From the NCBI GenBank assembly GCA_963576785.1, contig OY756151.1, positions 1,240,001 to 1,304,000 of the forward strand: 64,000 nt of DNA, written 5' to 3'. The notes beneath the pieces are model-generated. The model did not search any database and was not told the origin of the DNA. It saw only the letters and a program-made list of their open reading frames with translations. The DNA is from Chlorophyllum brunneum. Its lineage: Eukaryota > Basidiomycota > Agaricomycetes > Agaricales > Agaricaceae. Positions 23,017 through 35,700 of the stretch are shown here, one piece after another (within the stretch, counting starts at the first letter, position 1; every line of letters begins with the position of its first letter). The translations under genes were made by a program, and so were the position numbers.

Positions 23017-24361
23017 TCAATCGCGGTCACTCTTGTACTTGTTGAATTTCTTGAATTTTGGCTTATCTGCAGCAGTGGGACCCGTAGCACTAAGGTCCCA
23101 CTTACCGAAGAGAAGGCTAAGGTAGAAATGACATTAGAATAATCAAATTGAGCACCAACAAAAACCGGCTTACTCAAAGAGGGCCATGATGGTCCACTTG
23201 CGGTTATCAGCTTCAGGGTATACGAGGGATCGAGGTCCGAAGAAGACCTAAAACCAAGGTACAGTGGGTTAGCCAGGTGTCGCGAATATAAATAGGAATC
23301 AGCTGACCTCGTCGTCGACTTCGTGAGGCTTCCTAGGAAGGCAATGGAGGAACTGCCAATTAGGCTTCGCCCCTCCCGCTTTGCAGAGTTGCTCGGTTAC
23401 TTGATAGCCTTCGAAGGCCTTCAGTCGTTCCTCCTTCTCGGCTTCCTGACCCATTGAAATCCTGTAGTAACGTAAACTTGGATCCTTGTGGCAAGTTCAA
23501 GAAGTCAAGGGACGTACCAAGTGTCAGTAACGACTACATCAGCATTATGGACGGCTTCCTTGGGGTCTGCGGTCCATGTGATACCCTTGTCACAACCAAG
23601 CTCCACAACACGGTCCCAAACCGCGGAAGGAGCTCGGTACTTCTCGGGACTGGCAACTTGAAGCTTGTGACCCAATCGAGGATAGGTAACGAGCATGTCA
23701 TGCAAGACGTTTGCAGCGTCACCGACATATGCGACCGTTAGAGGAGGGAGAGGAGGGAGTCCGGGCGTTTCGAGGGGTGTTTCTACTCCTTTGAAAAGGT
23801 GATTATTCTCATGCAGAGTGAGAAGATCAGCGAGAATTTGCGTCGGATGCCAATAAGACGAAAGCGCGTTGAGTACAGGAACGGGAGAGTATTTGGCTAA
23901 TTCCTAACAAAATAAAATAAAATCAGGACTTCTTCGGGATCAAAATAGATGCTGGAAAGGGGACTGACTTCGATCTCTTCATGTTCACCGACTCGAGCGA
24001 AGATGCCTTGACACATTCCACCAATGACACGAGCTGTGTCTCGGGGAGATTCGTTTACACCCAATTGAATATCATCACGACCAAGAAACAGCGCACGTCC
24101 ACCCAACAGGGCTGAGCTAGTCTCGGCTGCAACACGCGTGCGAGTGCTACGTTTTGAGAAGAGAAGAGCAATGGTTTTGTTGTACAATGATTGCGGTGGT
24201 CGCCTTTGTTTTGAGGCCTGTTCGCCTTGGGGACCACAAGGCTCGAGCCATGGCAAAGATTGTTTCTTAAGAGTGTAGGAATGAGCGAGGAGACGGTTTA
24301 TCTGGGACGGGGAGAGATCGGCCAGAGTCATAAGATGGGGAACTATACGAGTTGAAGCCAT
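23017..24361 (-). CDS. OTC: Ornithine carbamoyltransferase
   Basis: Catalyses carbamoyl phosphate + ornithine to citrulline in arginine biosynthesis. The carbamoyl-phosphate loop SKRSTRTR appears near residue 70, [29 protein letters not shown] holds the HPTQ motif, and [17 protein letters not shown] the ornithine-side HCLP loop. [17 protein letters not shown] marks the second domain. Four introns are inferred. The last exon reads [14 protein letters not shown] after the donor inside ALFE|, so the stop is at 23019-23017 and not at the TAA visible on reading through. The N-terminus [19 protein letters not shown] is short; an arginine-rich mitochondrial presequence is weak or absent, so localisation is uncertain. 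An insert of about 20 residues ([12 protein letters not shown]) precedes the substrate loop. Confidence 0.92.
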
Positions 24362-26862
24362 GGCACAACCTGCAGTCCGAGAGGGTATTTAAAGACCAAG
24401 ACGGAGTCAAAGAAGAAACCTGGATACTAAATTTTGTCATGTGAGCTCAAAAACATGTGACCACTCGCCAAACGTGCCAGGGTCTTGGTTTCCTATACAA
24501 ATTCTTGATTTCTATGTGAATACCTCGAAACTACAGGTACTCGGTACTCTATCTCATTTTATGTCGCTATATGACTTTACACTCGACCAGATAAATCCCA
24601 CAACCATGCATTCCTCACTGTGAGTAAGCCAAGACTTCGAAGTGATTACCTCTCCCGGCCTTATTTGAAGTGTTCACATAGAAGCACCTTGGCAGTCGGC
24701 GGTTACTGCGGATTGCAAACGAGGTTCGATGGGAACCTCATCAATCGTTGATCGGGTAGTGCTGCACAGAAACTGAGGAAGACTTCGTTACCCTGCAGGC
24801 AGTAGTGGCGACTCCGGCTCACAAACAGCGAGCAAAGGCACGGCCCTAGCAAATCATCCAAGGCTATGCGTGTAACAGGATTTGAAAGGATGCCGCCTGT
24901 CGGCGGCCTCACTGAAGAGGGAACGGATGAACACACGGGACTCGAGATATATCAGTCTTTTGTCTGGTTGAATCTCGACCGCCCTTCTCCTGGTCGCATC
25001 ACCAGTTGCGTAGTTTGAATAATCGGGAGCAATTACCAATTTATTGCGCGGAGTAAACTCACCTATGACCTATGTCCGTCGCGGTTCGATGCTTCCGTAT
25101 TGCCCAGGAGAAACGTTCTGATGTCCTGGTCCTTTGTGCCGACTGAAAACTCGGAACAGTTGATACCTGGTCTGGAAGGAGGTCATCTCCACACGGGATG
25201 TTCGAACCTAAATTCGATGAACAGAGTCAATACATCCGATGAGTCGCACAAAGAGCAGCTAAAGTACATACCGACACAGGCTCGGCCTCCGACACGACCA
25301 ACATCTCAAGCCGTGAGGGGCTAGAGACCGAAGCTAACTCCCTGCCAACGAGCTTAGAGCGGCCCTCCCACTTTCCTTGTGCATGGTTCTACTCTCCCAA
25401 AAGCAATTACAGTTGATTCCCTTGTTATCTTTCTGTTGGGACCGATTGTTTCACTTTTGCCACTGAGGAGCGTCGAGTCTATACAGCAGGGTTAAAGAGC
25501 CACCCTACCACAGGCGACAAAATCTTCGACAGGTAGCGCCAGTTCATTATCCGTCCTCTCCGGTTCTTCCGGTTCTTGTTAGAGTGGTTTATTCACGGAA
25601 GGAAAGACCCACATGTCGGGATGAAAACGCGGGCGTAGAACTCGCGCTACCCTTGTTGGCACTCAACCTCCCGCTCGCTGGCCTCCCTATTGTTGCCTTG
25701 TCGTCCCCTGGTGGAGGTGCAGGAGACCACTCACACGACGTTCATATCGTGTTTACTCCGGTGAAGAAAAAAAGATCACGCAGGCGTGTCCTATTTCTCC
25801 GCTGGCACGGCCGGTGCACCTTCCTGTTCAACCAGCGCCACCCGCCTGTGGATGGACCACCATTAGTGGGCCGGGATAAGTAAAAGGCAAGAAAGCACAT
25901 ACATGGTTGTGGTGTTTAGCGACGCAAAATGGGAGCTTCAAAGCCGTGGCCCGGTGGGCCACAGACCTCGAATTGGGGGGTTACGCGGCGAACCGGGAAT
26001 ATCGTCCCTTCCGAGGTAGGGAATATTTCGTGCACATGCTCATGGGCCTCTCAAAAAAGTGGCGAGACGGTGCAAACACGGAAGCAAGCAATGAGTAAAT
26101 TTTGAGGTGCGTGACAGTTGTGGTGGGTTATGGCTGTTGAGAGGGAGGAATGTTTCGTGGCTTAGAAAGGCAGAATGCCCTGAATTATTTTGTCTCACGC
26201 GACTAGAGGGTCTTCCACACATCACCCTATTATCCAGCGTCAATGTGGCACGAGGAGGCGAGCGTGGGCCCTGTTACCAATATGCAGAGTTGGTTAACCT
26301 AGTTCTCGGCTCCCCGAGCAAGGGGGGAGATGCTCGGGTTTAATGGATACCTGAACTAACCAACCTCTGTTCCCGTCGCTTCACGTGCCCAAGCACTGTC
26401 GGATCCTTTCCGTGAAGCATTCTAAACCCGCCGGACCCATCTTATTAACCGATGGAGGCACCCCACAACACCCTTGTCTCCATCGCAGTCCGCAGTGACC
26501 GAACAGAAGGTAACCACGCCGGGGCATGACAATTCATTTTCCGGTCAACATGTTAATCCCGGCCCCCACAATTCTAGTTAAAAGCTCACTTGACTTCGCC
26601 TACCCTGAGGCAACACCTAGACCGTCATCCAATCACTGTGGGAGTGATACATGCGCCATATCAGCTGCATAGGTCCATCGTGCTTCTGACATTCACTACT
26701 TCGTAAAAACACAGGGTCGCTTGGACCAGCCAGGCACTTTCGGTCTGTCAAGTCGCCAAAACACGCCCCACGCTTTTCCAGATATAAACAGGTAAATCCA
26801 CGCGTTGTACATCCAGTGATTTGACAGACACCCACTTTCCTCCTTGATACTCTCCGCCCACC
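24362..26862. other. Gene-poor region of 2.5 kb
   Basis: Several short frames occur but none shows a domain, conserved motif or coherent splice pattern. Base composition is ordinary (CpG present), so this is not part of the decayed transposon island. A short inverted sequence (CTCGG...CCGAG around 26,305-26,340) is the only structure I noticed. Confidence 0.4.
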
Positions 26863-27439
26863 ATGGGTTGGCTGACCTCCCTCAATTTCTCATCTGGGCC
26901 CTCTACTTCAGCTACATCGAACGACGACCCAGAGGCGCTCCCTGACTTCTATCAATTCTTGGACCCGATGTATTCAAACCGGAAACTCAAACCAATTGGA
27001 GACCTCGCGCCGGAATGTTACCGTGACCACGAGGGGAACGTCTACCATTCAACATATCGCTTTCTCCCCACAGTAGTGCCTCGAAACAAGAGGCCACCAC
27101 CGGATGAAAGACCAGCGTATTTTGAGCGGATGTGGTCGACAGATCCAGTCCTTACCGCAGGTCCCCCTCCAAACTGGCCACCACCCTCCAATCAAGCCCG
27201 TAGGAGAGAAGATGTGCAAAGACGGACTTCGCTGCTTGACCTGTTCTGGAGGAAACGTAGAAATGAGGCTGTGAGTGATGGTATGTCCTCGCTATAGTAA
27301 AAGCTACCTTGGCCGGATTGGTGACGAGATATATCATACAGATCAAGATAGCGGTCTCCTTACCAAGGCGAAAGTGTTATTCTGGTCATTCATTGGATTG
27401 TTATACTCCCGTGACCAGTCAGACCCGCTTATCGTGTAA
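26863..27439 (+). CDS. Small hypothetical protein, two exons
   Basis: The start is CACCATGGG, a strong context. A TATAAA-like element (near 26,783) lies about 80 bp upstream. Exon 1 (26863-27280) and exon 2 (27342-27439) join around a 61-nt GT/AG intron to give 171 residues. The protein is P/R-rich (LPDFYQFLDPMYSNRKLKP, NKRPPPDERPAYFERMW, PPPNWPPPSNQARRRED). It ends with a hydrophobic stretch KVLFWSFIGLLYS and then SRDQSDPLIV, which suggests a tail anchor. Reading through without splicing would stop at 27,297 and lose this tail. I do not recognise the family; it could be lineage-specific. Confidence 0.55.
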
Positions 27440-29067
27440 CCCGAGTCAATACGCACCACGGACTTAACTGCCCTGTTTTATGATACCCTACTTTCTCTTG
27501 GACATGTAAATACCTGATTAGTTTGAAAGCCCGGATCTATGCATTCTTACTGACTGTATTTTGCGTAAGGCCAAAAGGGTTTAACATTCAACACCAGAAG
27601 GGAAATCGAGGTGCAATGGAACACCAAGGATTATTAGCTGAAGCGGCGTCGATCTCGATGTGGAGCCCAATACTTGCCGAGAGAAATGGGATAAAAGCCC
27701 ACAGACCTCGGCAGGCATACTCTGGTGGGCTCTGGAAAGAGCAGGATTCCCTTGGGACTGATATTTCGGAAAACATAAGGTTTACTCGATGGGGGTGGGG
27801 GGGGGGACATAAACGTCGGCTGCGGCCTGAGGAGAGTACCAGCTGCCGACGACATTGATGGCGGGTTTCCGGTCGAGTCAGTCCCTTTTTTTGACCCTCC
27901 TGAACACATCACTGAGGGCTATTCGATATGAATACATTTCCGGTCCTCGAGACTTGACTATCTGTGTGTGGTTCGTTCATATCAGGACCAAACACAACGA
28001 CAACCTGCAGTTGGTCCTCCACGTGACGCATCAACTAACTTGCAACTCTCCTTTCTGCACCTTGCCCTGGCGTCCGGAGCTGCAACTGATCTACTTCTAC
28101 TCTCAAATTAGCGTCTAGGGCGAAGTTGTATAATGCATCACTCAGTATCTGGAACTGGTCCTTCGGGATCGACGATGAACATAACTCGGACAACAGGATT
28201 TCGTTATACAAGGGCAGTTGTGAAGCTGAATACCACATATCGCCGGATATGGTCTGGAAACCCCTTCGAGAAAAGAATCCCCATTTCTCAATCGGCCACC
28301 CTCGCTGAAATCCGAGTATTCTCAAAGCCGAGACCGCGTCACTCGTCCTGCGCAGCTCTGCTGCCGTGTTACGAAATCATTAGCATATTAAGAGTGTGTT
28401 GCATGGTTCTGTCTGGTCATTTCAACAACTTCTTCTCACCTGCTGGTACGAAGTCTCTTTGAGAAATGAGTTCTGGCAGCTTCTTTTGACGTAGGTTTCG
28501 CGTTATTGATCGTTATGTATGCGCCTCGGATTTACGTATAGATCAGATGAAGAAGCACAGTATCAAGACCACACTTGTATGCCCCCGTGAGCCTCTACTA
28601 TCGTTCCGAAACACTTCCTGAATGATAGTAAACGTTAGGCAGCCAGTGCGCCACAGTGGACGCCGCGTATGGCACCCGCTACACCAACGCTCAACGCCGC
28701 CTTCTGGATCGTGTGCCGTGAGCCGTGCAATAGTTCTTGCAAACGCGCACCCGCGCGGATGTGCATGACTGTAGGGATAGGTAACCTACATCCGGATCCT
28801 GCGATGAGCCATTTCATCAACAAGGCCTCCGGCCAAGCTTCCACTCGTTTTTCTCCTTTCCTATAATTATTTTAGCATCTTTACCTCGGGGTCTCAACCA
28901 TCACCAATCGACTGGTCTCGCTTCTCAGCATTACCAGAGACTTCCAAACCAGGGACTATCCACCGCGATAAACGTCCGAGGCTATCAAGCTGCTATTAGC
29001 TCCAGAGATCCGTCTGGTTCTACAGGCGCGATCACTCGGAAGCCCGAGCAGCGCGCACGTCCAGGTC
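27440..29067. other. Intergenic region upstream of P450 copy 1
   Basis: No gene is supported. The part around 28,230-28,320 resembles sequences upstream of P450 copies 2 and 3 (52,185-52,260 and 55,640-55,715): a GATATG-GGAAnCCnCTCG(A/G)GAAAA core followed by a similar tail. It is therefore a diverged piece of the duplicated P450 unit. Confidence 0.5.
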
Positions 29068-29074
29068 TATATAA
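29068..29074 (+). promoter_or_regulatory. TATA box of P450 copy 1
   Basis: TATATAA in the context GGTCTATATAA, 35 bp before the ATG at 29109. The same context is found in front of copies 2 and 3. Confidence 0.7.
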
Positions 29075-29108
29075 GCAGCTAGGATATCTTCGACCTAGCT
29101 AGCAAACC

Positions 29109-31163
29109 ATGCACTTTCCCTCGAACGCAACCGCTCTGTGCCTGGCTGGTATCGCCCTGGGCGTATGGTGGCTTCACGGCCGAATTCAAAAACGTCGAGA
29201 TAACCCAAACAACCTGCCCCTGCCGCCTGGTCCCAAAGGCTACCCAATCATCGGTAGCTTACTCGACTTCCCCACCGATAAAGCTTGGCTAGTGTACGAC
29301 AAGTGGTTCAAGATATACGGTAGGTCTTCCCCTCGGCATAACCTACCACGGATTTACACCCCTGTATTAGGAGACATGATTTATTTCGAGGTCCTTGGTC
29401 AGGGATTCCTCATTCTCGGAAGCTTGGAGAAGACGTGCGACCTGTTTGAAAAACGGTCATCCAATTACTCTGATCGCCCTCGCCTGGTTATGATGAATGA
29501 GCTGTTCGACACTTCTCTCCTGTGAGGCGTTCCGAGCCAAACTAAGCCTTCATTTAGGATGGATTGGAACTATAATATGGCTTTTCAGCCGTATGGGACC
29601 TGGTGGAGACGACATCGCCGGACATTCCACGACCATTTCCACCCCAACGTCGTCCACAGATATCATCCAATCCAGATTAATACCGCTCGTGCATTCATCC
29701 GTCGACTTCTCGAGTCTCCAGGATATTTTAAGCACCACATTCGATTGTAGGTCATATAGGAGATAATGGCTCATGACTGGATCTCAGAACCCTTGTACTT
29801 TTACAGTGCATTTGCATCAACCATTGTGAAAGTCGCGTATGGCATTACGGTTCAAGAGAATGACTCATATGTGGAGAATGCTGAGGTAGCACTGGCAGGT
29901 CTTGCAGAAGCTGGTCATCCAGGTTCCTTTTTGGTTGACATGTTTCCTATCATGAAACACATTCCGGCGTGGTTTCCTGGTGCCGAATGGAAGAGGAAGG
30001 CAGCTCGGTGGCGCGATCTCAATCAGATCGTCGCCAACTATCCGTGGAATTTAGTGAAAGAGCGGATGGCAAGTGTTCCTCCACCTTTGTCCTTCGACGA
30101 TGGCACTAAAAATTTCCGCAGAAAGAGGGAAAGGCAGAGCCTTGTGTTGCTACATCGCTGATCGAGGGCCTACCAGACGAAGATTCTCCTGATCATGCGT
30201 ATGAAGATATTGTGGGTCGTGATACCTGTGGGGTCGCGTTTGCTGGTGAGTATTCACATCTTTTAAAAGCGGCTAGGGCTCACGCTCTGTGCAGGGGGTG
30301 CAGATACTGTGAGCGCTATAACCTCTTCATTTTCTTTATTTGCTCAACACATTCACTAGACTGTCTCCACGGTCCAGTCGTTTTTCATGGCCATGTGCCT
30401 GTACCCCGAAGCCCAAAAGAAAGCACAGGCGGAACTTGACAGGGTTCTTGCTGGTCGCTTACCCGAATTTAGTGATAGACCGTACCTTCCGTACATCAAC
30501 GCGATGCTGAAAGAGTCGATGCGGTGGCAGCTCGTCACACCACTTGGTGCGTGATTTCCATCACCCACATTGTGTGTGGTCTCAAGAAGTCATGTGTCCT
30601 TAGCTATAGCTCATTTGTGTTCCAACCCGGATGAATACAATGGATATTATGTTCCCAAGGGCACTGTTGTCCTCGGAAATGCATGGTGCGAAGGAACAAT
30701 TGACTTGACTCTGTATCGTATGTACTCATCGAGATCGCTCACAGGTCAATCCTACATGATCCCGAGGTCTTCAAGGACCCGCTCGTCTACAACCCAGACC
30801 GCTATCTCAAGGACGGTGCGATTGATCCTACAGTTCGGGATCCAACCGTTGCATCCTTCGGTTTCGGGAGAAGAATCTGCCCCGGCAGGTTCTTCAGCGA
30901 AAACTCCTTGTTCTCTATCATTACACACCTTCTGGCTGTGTACGACATCAAACCTGGTTTGGACAAGGATGGAAAGGAGGTGGAGATCAAGCCATCGATG
31001 ACGAACGGGTTACTTTCGTGAGTAAACAGTTGCATTGCCCCACACTGAAGCTAAGTGGGCATTGGTCATAATCTTCAGGTACCCAGAAGCGTTCGAGTGT
31101 AGGATCACGCCCAGATCAAAGGGAGCGGAGGAATTGATCCGGAATTCTGGACTGATGGAGTAG
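29109..31163 (+). CDS. Cluster cytochrome P450, copy 1
   Basis: Anchor MHFPSNATALCLAGIALGVWW, then NNLPLPPGPKGYPIIGSLLD. Exons continue through MDWNYNMAFQPYGTWWRRHRRTF (WxxxR C-helix), AGGADT|TVSTVQSFFMAM (I helix, oxygen-binding AGxDT), ESMRWQLVTPL (ExxR), and FGFGRRICPGRFFSE (haem loop near 30,857). It closes on ...ELIRNSGLME. All junctions are phase-consistent: for example CT|G before MDW, A|AG giving KGKAEPCVATS, and TG|G giving WSILHDPEV. The sequence resembles the Agaricomycete P450s usually annotated as O-methylsterigmatocystin oxidoreductase-like, but the substrate is unknown. The N-terminus differs from copies 2 and 3, while the 3' intron and UTR are almost the same as in copy 2. The 51-nt intron 1 has no in-frame stop. 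Confidence 0.87.
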
Positions 31164-31660
31164 ACAGTTGGCGGTTCTACTACCGGTAATCTTGGCTATG
31201 GCAAGGAGAGGGCCTGACTGCGTTACGACTCCTATTGAAGTATTAGTATTGTGAACTCGTCGATATGTATAGTCCAAAATAACTGAATGACTTCCTTCCT
31301 AGCCCATATCTCTAGAGCGGTGATAAACAAATTTAGACCGCCTGTTTCCTGGCCTCAACTGCAGGTGGGATAGTCTACTCCAGACAGGAAAGCAGAAGTC
31401 CGGTTGTCCTTACCCGCCCATTTGGACCTTTAGATAATTTTGCGAATGTAAAGAGCTGCGGGAACCCTGTTACTAGTGCATCACAAAATGAAAAATGACT
31501 TCCACTTTTGGGTGGTTGGGGTTCATATTTTTCTGAGCAATGATGGGAAAGTTGATTGTGAAGCAACTCATCAAAGGTTAGATGTGACATTCTGCAGTGC
31601 TTGTAGGCAGCTACATAACAAGCATGAATTGATGAAATGTCAATCCCACACACTTTATGA
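30835..31660 (+). repeat. Duplicated P450 3' end and flank, unit at copy 1
   Basis: The last exons, last intron, 3' UTR and downstream flank are nearly identical to 54,590-55,345 behind copy 2. After about 31,430 this copy carries an insertion of about 60 bp and many C-to-T/G-to-A type differences from the copy 2 version. Similarity fades into transposon DNA near 31,660. Confidence 0.75.
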
Positions 31661-31864
31661 TGGCAAGGCAGCTAGAGACTGGTCCTTGTTCTCACTCATT
31701 AATCCTTGTTGATTGGAGCTGCTTGATGTGCCCTGCCTTTTGCTTGTGTACAGTTGTGTTTGAGGTTTGGATTTCTTTTCCTTGTCTCTTTCTTGATTAT
31801 ACTGAAGAACACTCTAGCCTATGGACTGGGAGACACCAATTCTCATTGGATAATTTTCTTACTC

Positions 31865-32681
31865 TGTAAGAGCATATGTATGTATGTACATGCAGACTGT
31901 AATCAGGTGCTAACTATATAAATTGTTGATTAAAAAAAGGTAGAGACTCTGGTGGGTTCTGGGAAGAGTGAAGTTTTCCCTAGGCTTGCCTTATGAAAAA
32001 AAATATATTATAAACTATAGATAGATGGTTCATTCTTATCATGTACCCATTACCTCATGTACTCTAGTTCTACCCTATCTGTTTCATCTCATATTTCATA
32101 CCTAGAAGGCTATGTTCTCTCTAACTTGTTTGTTCATCTTCTATGACTCCATTACTTCATTCTCTTATTCTTGAATATTACCACTAGTATATAAAATATA
32201 GTAATACTCAATGTATTCCTTACACTTTACCAGTTGTATTATCTCTTTCTCTTTTCTCTACTTCCTTGTCTTTATCCAAAGACTTGTAACCTGATTCCTA
32301 GACTAAAGTCATAACATTTGGTAAAGTGTCATTCAACTTACCTTGCAAAAAAGATGCCACTTGTTGTCATTTGCATTGGGAGACAAATATGCATCGATGT
32401 CCAATATAATAGGTGGGGTCAGCAGTATGAAAAGTAGTGGTCAACAATGTACTGACCAGTTTCTGTATGTAGTTTAGTTTCATCTTTGTCACCTGTAGCA
32501 TACTAGTCTTTATTTCACCTCCTGCACACCTCAGTTCTCACGTTTTGAGACTGAGGTGAGCATGTTCTTTAGTATATTCAAAACGTAGCTAACATGTATT
32601 GTAGAGCTTTGTACTTAGGTAGCTATTTCAATATATGAGTTCTCACATTTCGAGGCTGAGAGCTTTGTACTTAGTTTTACA
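31865..32681 (+). repeat. Probable 5' LTR of copia-1
   Basis: The right edge ends TTTTACA directly before a primer-binding site. A TGTAA tip at 31865 (or 31899) would match the TTACA end. A CTATATAAA element lies near 31,915. The left edge is not secure because no second LTR of this element was found in the window. Two similar 22-bp segments (32534-32555 and 32639-32660) form a short direct repeat inside it. Confidence 0.45.
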
Positions 32682-32694
32682 GGTTATGGGCCCC
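32682..32694 (+). other. Primer-binding site of copia-1 (half-tRNA iMet type)
   Basis: GGTTATGGGCCCC directly follows the LTR end. It matches, with one change, the complement of the anticodon arm of initiator tRNA-Met (GGTTATGAGCCC). Copia-like elements that prime from a cleaved half tRNA use this site. It lies 47 bp before the gag ATG. Confidence 0.6.
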
Positions 32695-32741
32695 ACCCCC
32701 TTGTACTAAAGTCAAATCAGTGCTGTGAGAATTCAAATGTT

Positions 32742-35700
32742 ATGGCCTCAGTAAATGATATATTGCCTAGTACAGTACCTGAGCTTGATGTGTCTGGAAG
32801 GAACTGGACAGTGTTTTTGCTCTGGTTCAAGACTGTAGTTTGAGGTAAAGGACTATGGGAGCATTTCAATGGATCTGGTCCACATCCAAAGCTACCTGAA
32901 CCTGTGATACCACAGGCTGCACCAATTCTACTATCCCCTATGCCTCAAACACCAGGTACAAGAACACCAATACAGGCAGCTAGTACAGCTGCTGCTGTCC
33001 ACCTTCCTCCTTCAGTGCTACCTAGTCCAGCAATCACTGTAACTCCCGAAATGGTTGAAACTTGGGAGTGTAATGAGGATATTGCTCATTCACTGCTTGC
33101 TCAATGCTTTCCTGATGCCACACTCATTCTAACTTCATCTTATGAGACCGTTAAAGGAGTATGGGATACAATTGTTGAAGAATTTACTTACAAGAGTTTG
33201 CCTACAAGGGCAAATATTTGTTGCAATTTTATGGTCTCGAAATGCCCAGATAAGAGTGATATTTGTGTATGCTTAAATTCCCTCCAAGCAAGGAGAGCAG
33301 AATATGCATTTATGGGAGCCAAAATCAGTGAGGATGACTATCATGATACTATAGTCTCTGAACTACCATGGTGGTTACAAACCTTTGCTTTGAATCAGCT
33401 AGCAGTTGCACAGCTCAGTTCTCTATTCAAAACAATTGATCCAGAGCTCCTCATCATTGTCATATATGATGAATGGGAGAGGACTCACCCAAAACGAGCA
33501 GTTGGAATAGGTCAAAAACAGGAAGGAAATGAGTCATTGGCAGTTGAAGCTGGTGAGAAAGGGAAAGAGAAAGGAAAAGGACAGGAAAAAGGAAAATGGA
33601 AGAAAGGAAAGAAGAAAGGAAAGTGTTTTATCTGTGGAAGTGAGGACCATTGGAAGAAGGATTCCCCACAGAAGAAAAAGGATGATAATAAAGTGGCAGG
33701 TGAGAAGGGTCAAGGTGGACCCAGTGCTAATATAGCTGTGGAGGATGACAAAGAAAAGGAAGATGAATCCTTGGTGGCAGAAATCTGCATAGTCAGTGAA
33801 CCAAACCTGTGGACTCAAACTAAAATCTTTGATTCTGGCTCCTCCCAACATATCTCACCTTACTGCAACATTTTTACGATATTTGAGCCAATTAAGCCAT
33901 GTCCCTTATAAGTGGCTAATTGTCAACAGTTTAATGCAGTTGGTAAAGGGACCATCAAGTTGGATATCCCAAATGGCCAAAATAAAATGTCAACACTCCA
34001 TTTGAAGAATATCTTGTACTCCTCTGATACCAATTATACATTGGTCTCGATTGGACGCCTGGGTGATGATAGTTATTCCACAACATTCAGTAAAGGGAAA
34101 TGTGTAATTTATGGAAGTGCTAGCAAACAAGTTACAGAAATCTCAAGGAATGAAAGGGGGCTGTATAAGTTTGTCAGAGATGTTGGAGAGCAGGTGTGTA
34201 TTGTCAATGAACCACCCACATTGGAAACTGTACATCATCAATTGGGCCATGTCTCATTGTCTACGTTATGATGGCTAGCATCCAATGATTCAATCACTGG
34301 AATTACCATTCCAGATGGGGATGGAAAGACTAGCATTCCATGTGAGTCTTGTATGTTTGGAAAGGCAACACAATCTTGAATCTTCAAAGTCTGTCAAGAT
34401 GAGCATACAAAGAAGATTGGTGATGAAGTTCACTCTGATGTGTGGGGTCTGGCAAGGACAGTGACAAAGAGAGGGAGGTGCTACTATGTGACCTTCATTG
34501 ATGATCACTCAAGGTGGACACATATTAAATTCCTAAAAAGAAAATCAGAGGTTTTCAGCACATATAAATATTTTGAGGCTTGGTTGGAGACTCAATTTGG
34601 AGCTTGTATCAAAGTTCTTTGATTGGATAGAGGAGAAGAGTATACATCAGCCAAGTTCCAAGATTATCTCAAACCTCGAGGTACTCAAACAAGACTCACT
34701 ATTCACAATACATCCCAATATAATGGCATAGCCAAACAATACAATAGAACAATTCTAGAATGTGTGCATGCATTGTTGCATGCAAATCAGCTCCCAAGGT
34801 ATCTATGGGCAGAGGTAGCCACTCACATTGTTTGGTTGATGAACCAAATGGGTACAAGAGCAATCAAAGCAGAAATATCCTATAGTGTGATATATCATCG
34901 TAAAGCAAACCTCAAAGAACTCCCTGAGTAGGGGAAAAAGGTGTGGGTTCACAAAGAGAGTGGTGATAAGTTGGGTTGGCATGCGAGGAATGGTTACTAG
35001 ATTGGTTTTGATGCAAAAACCAGGGATGGATTGCGTATTTGGTTCCCAGATAAATAGGTTATAAAAATTGAATGCAATTTTTGTTTCACTCCTCAAGTTG
35101 AGGAGGAGCAGTTGGCACCAGCCTATCAACTTGCAACAATGAAACCATTATGTACAGAGGTACTAAAAGAAGCTGATTTACCAGATTTACCAGTCGTACC
35201 ACTATCACCTGAATTGATATATGAAACACCTCCATCTGAAAGTTGACCTCAAAGCCCAGAAAACAAGCCTGTAACCAAGGAACCAGAACCAGCATGCCAT
35301 TTATCTTGCACAAAGAAACCTAGTTTAAAAGCTAGGGATATGCTCGAAGGAAAAGCAGTTGCTTTAGTTGAGGAGGAGGATGATTGGTGAGATGTTGAGG
35401 CATTGGTAGCTGAGATAGAGAATACAGAGGCACTGAAGCTGACAAGTGTGCATAAGGCAATGCAATGACCAGATTGGAATCTGTGGAAGAAAGCCATAGA
35501 GGAGGAGTTAGCAACACTGAAATATATGGGTACATGGGACTTAGTTGATTGACCACAAAATGTCAATATTGTTGGGTCCAAGTGGGTTTGCAAAGCAAAA
35601 AAAAATGCAGCTGGGAATATTGTACATTATAAAGCCCGCCTTGTTGCTCAAGGCTTTATCCAGGTCCCCAGAATTGATTACTTTGATATGTATGTGCCAG

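Noticed and set aside
23160..23180. In-frame TAA after ALFE as the OTC stop
   Set aside because: It overlaps a GTAAGC donor. Splicing to the AG near 23,120 restores the conserved ending FGKW, so the apparent stop is intronic.
25584..25883. 99-codon frame in the gene-poor region
   Set aside because: It has an ATG but no promoter, no splice structure, no recognisable motif and ordinary random composition.
33529..33851. K/G-rich alternative frames in copia-1 gag
   Set aside because: They are other frames of the lysine-rich gag linker before the zinc knuckle.
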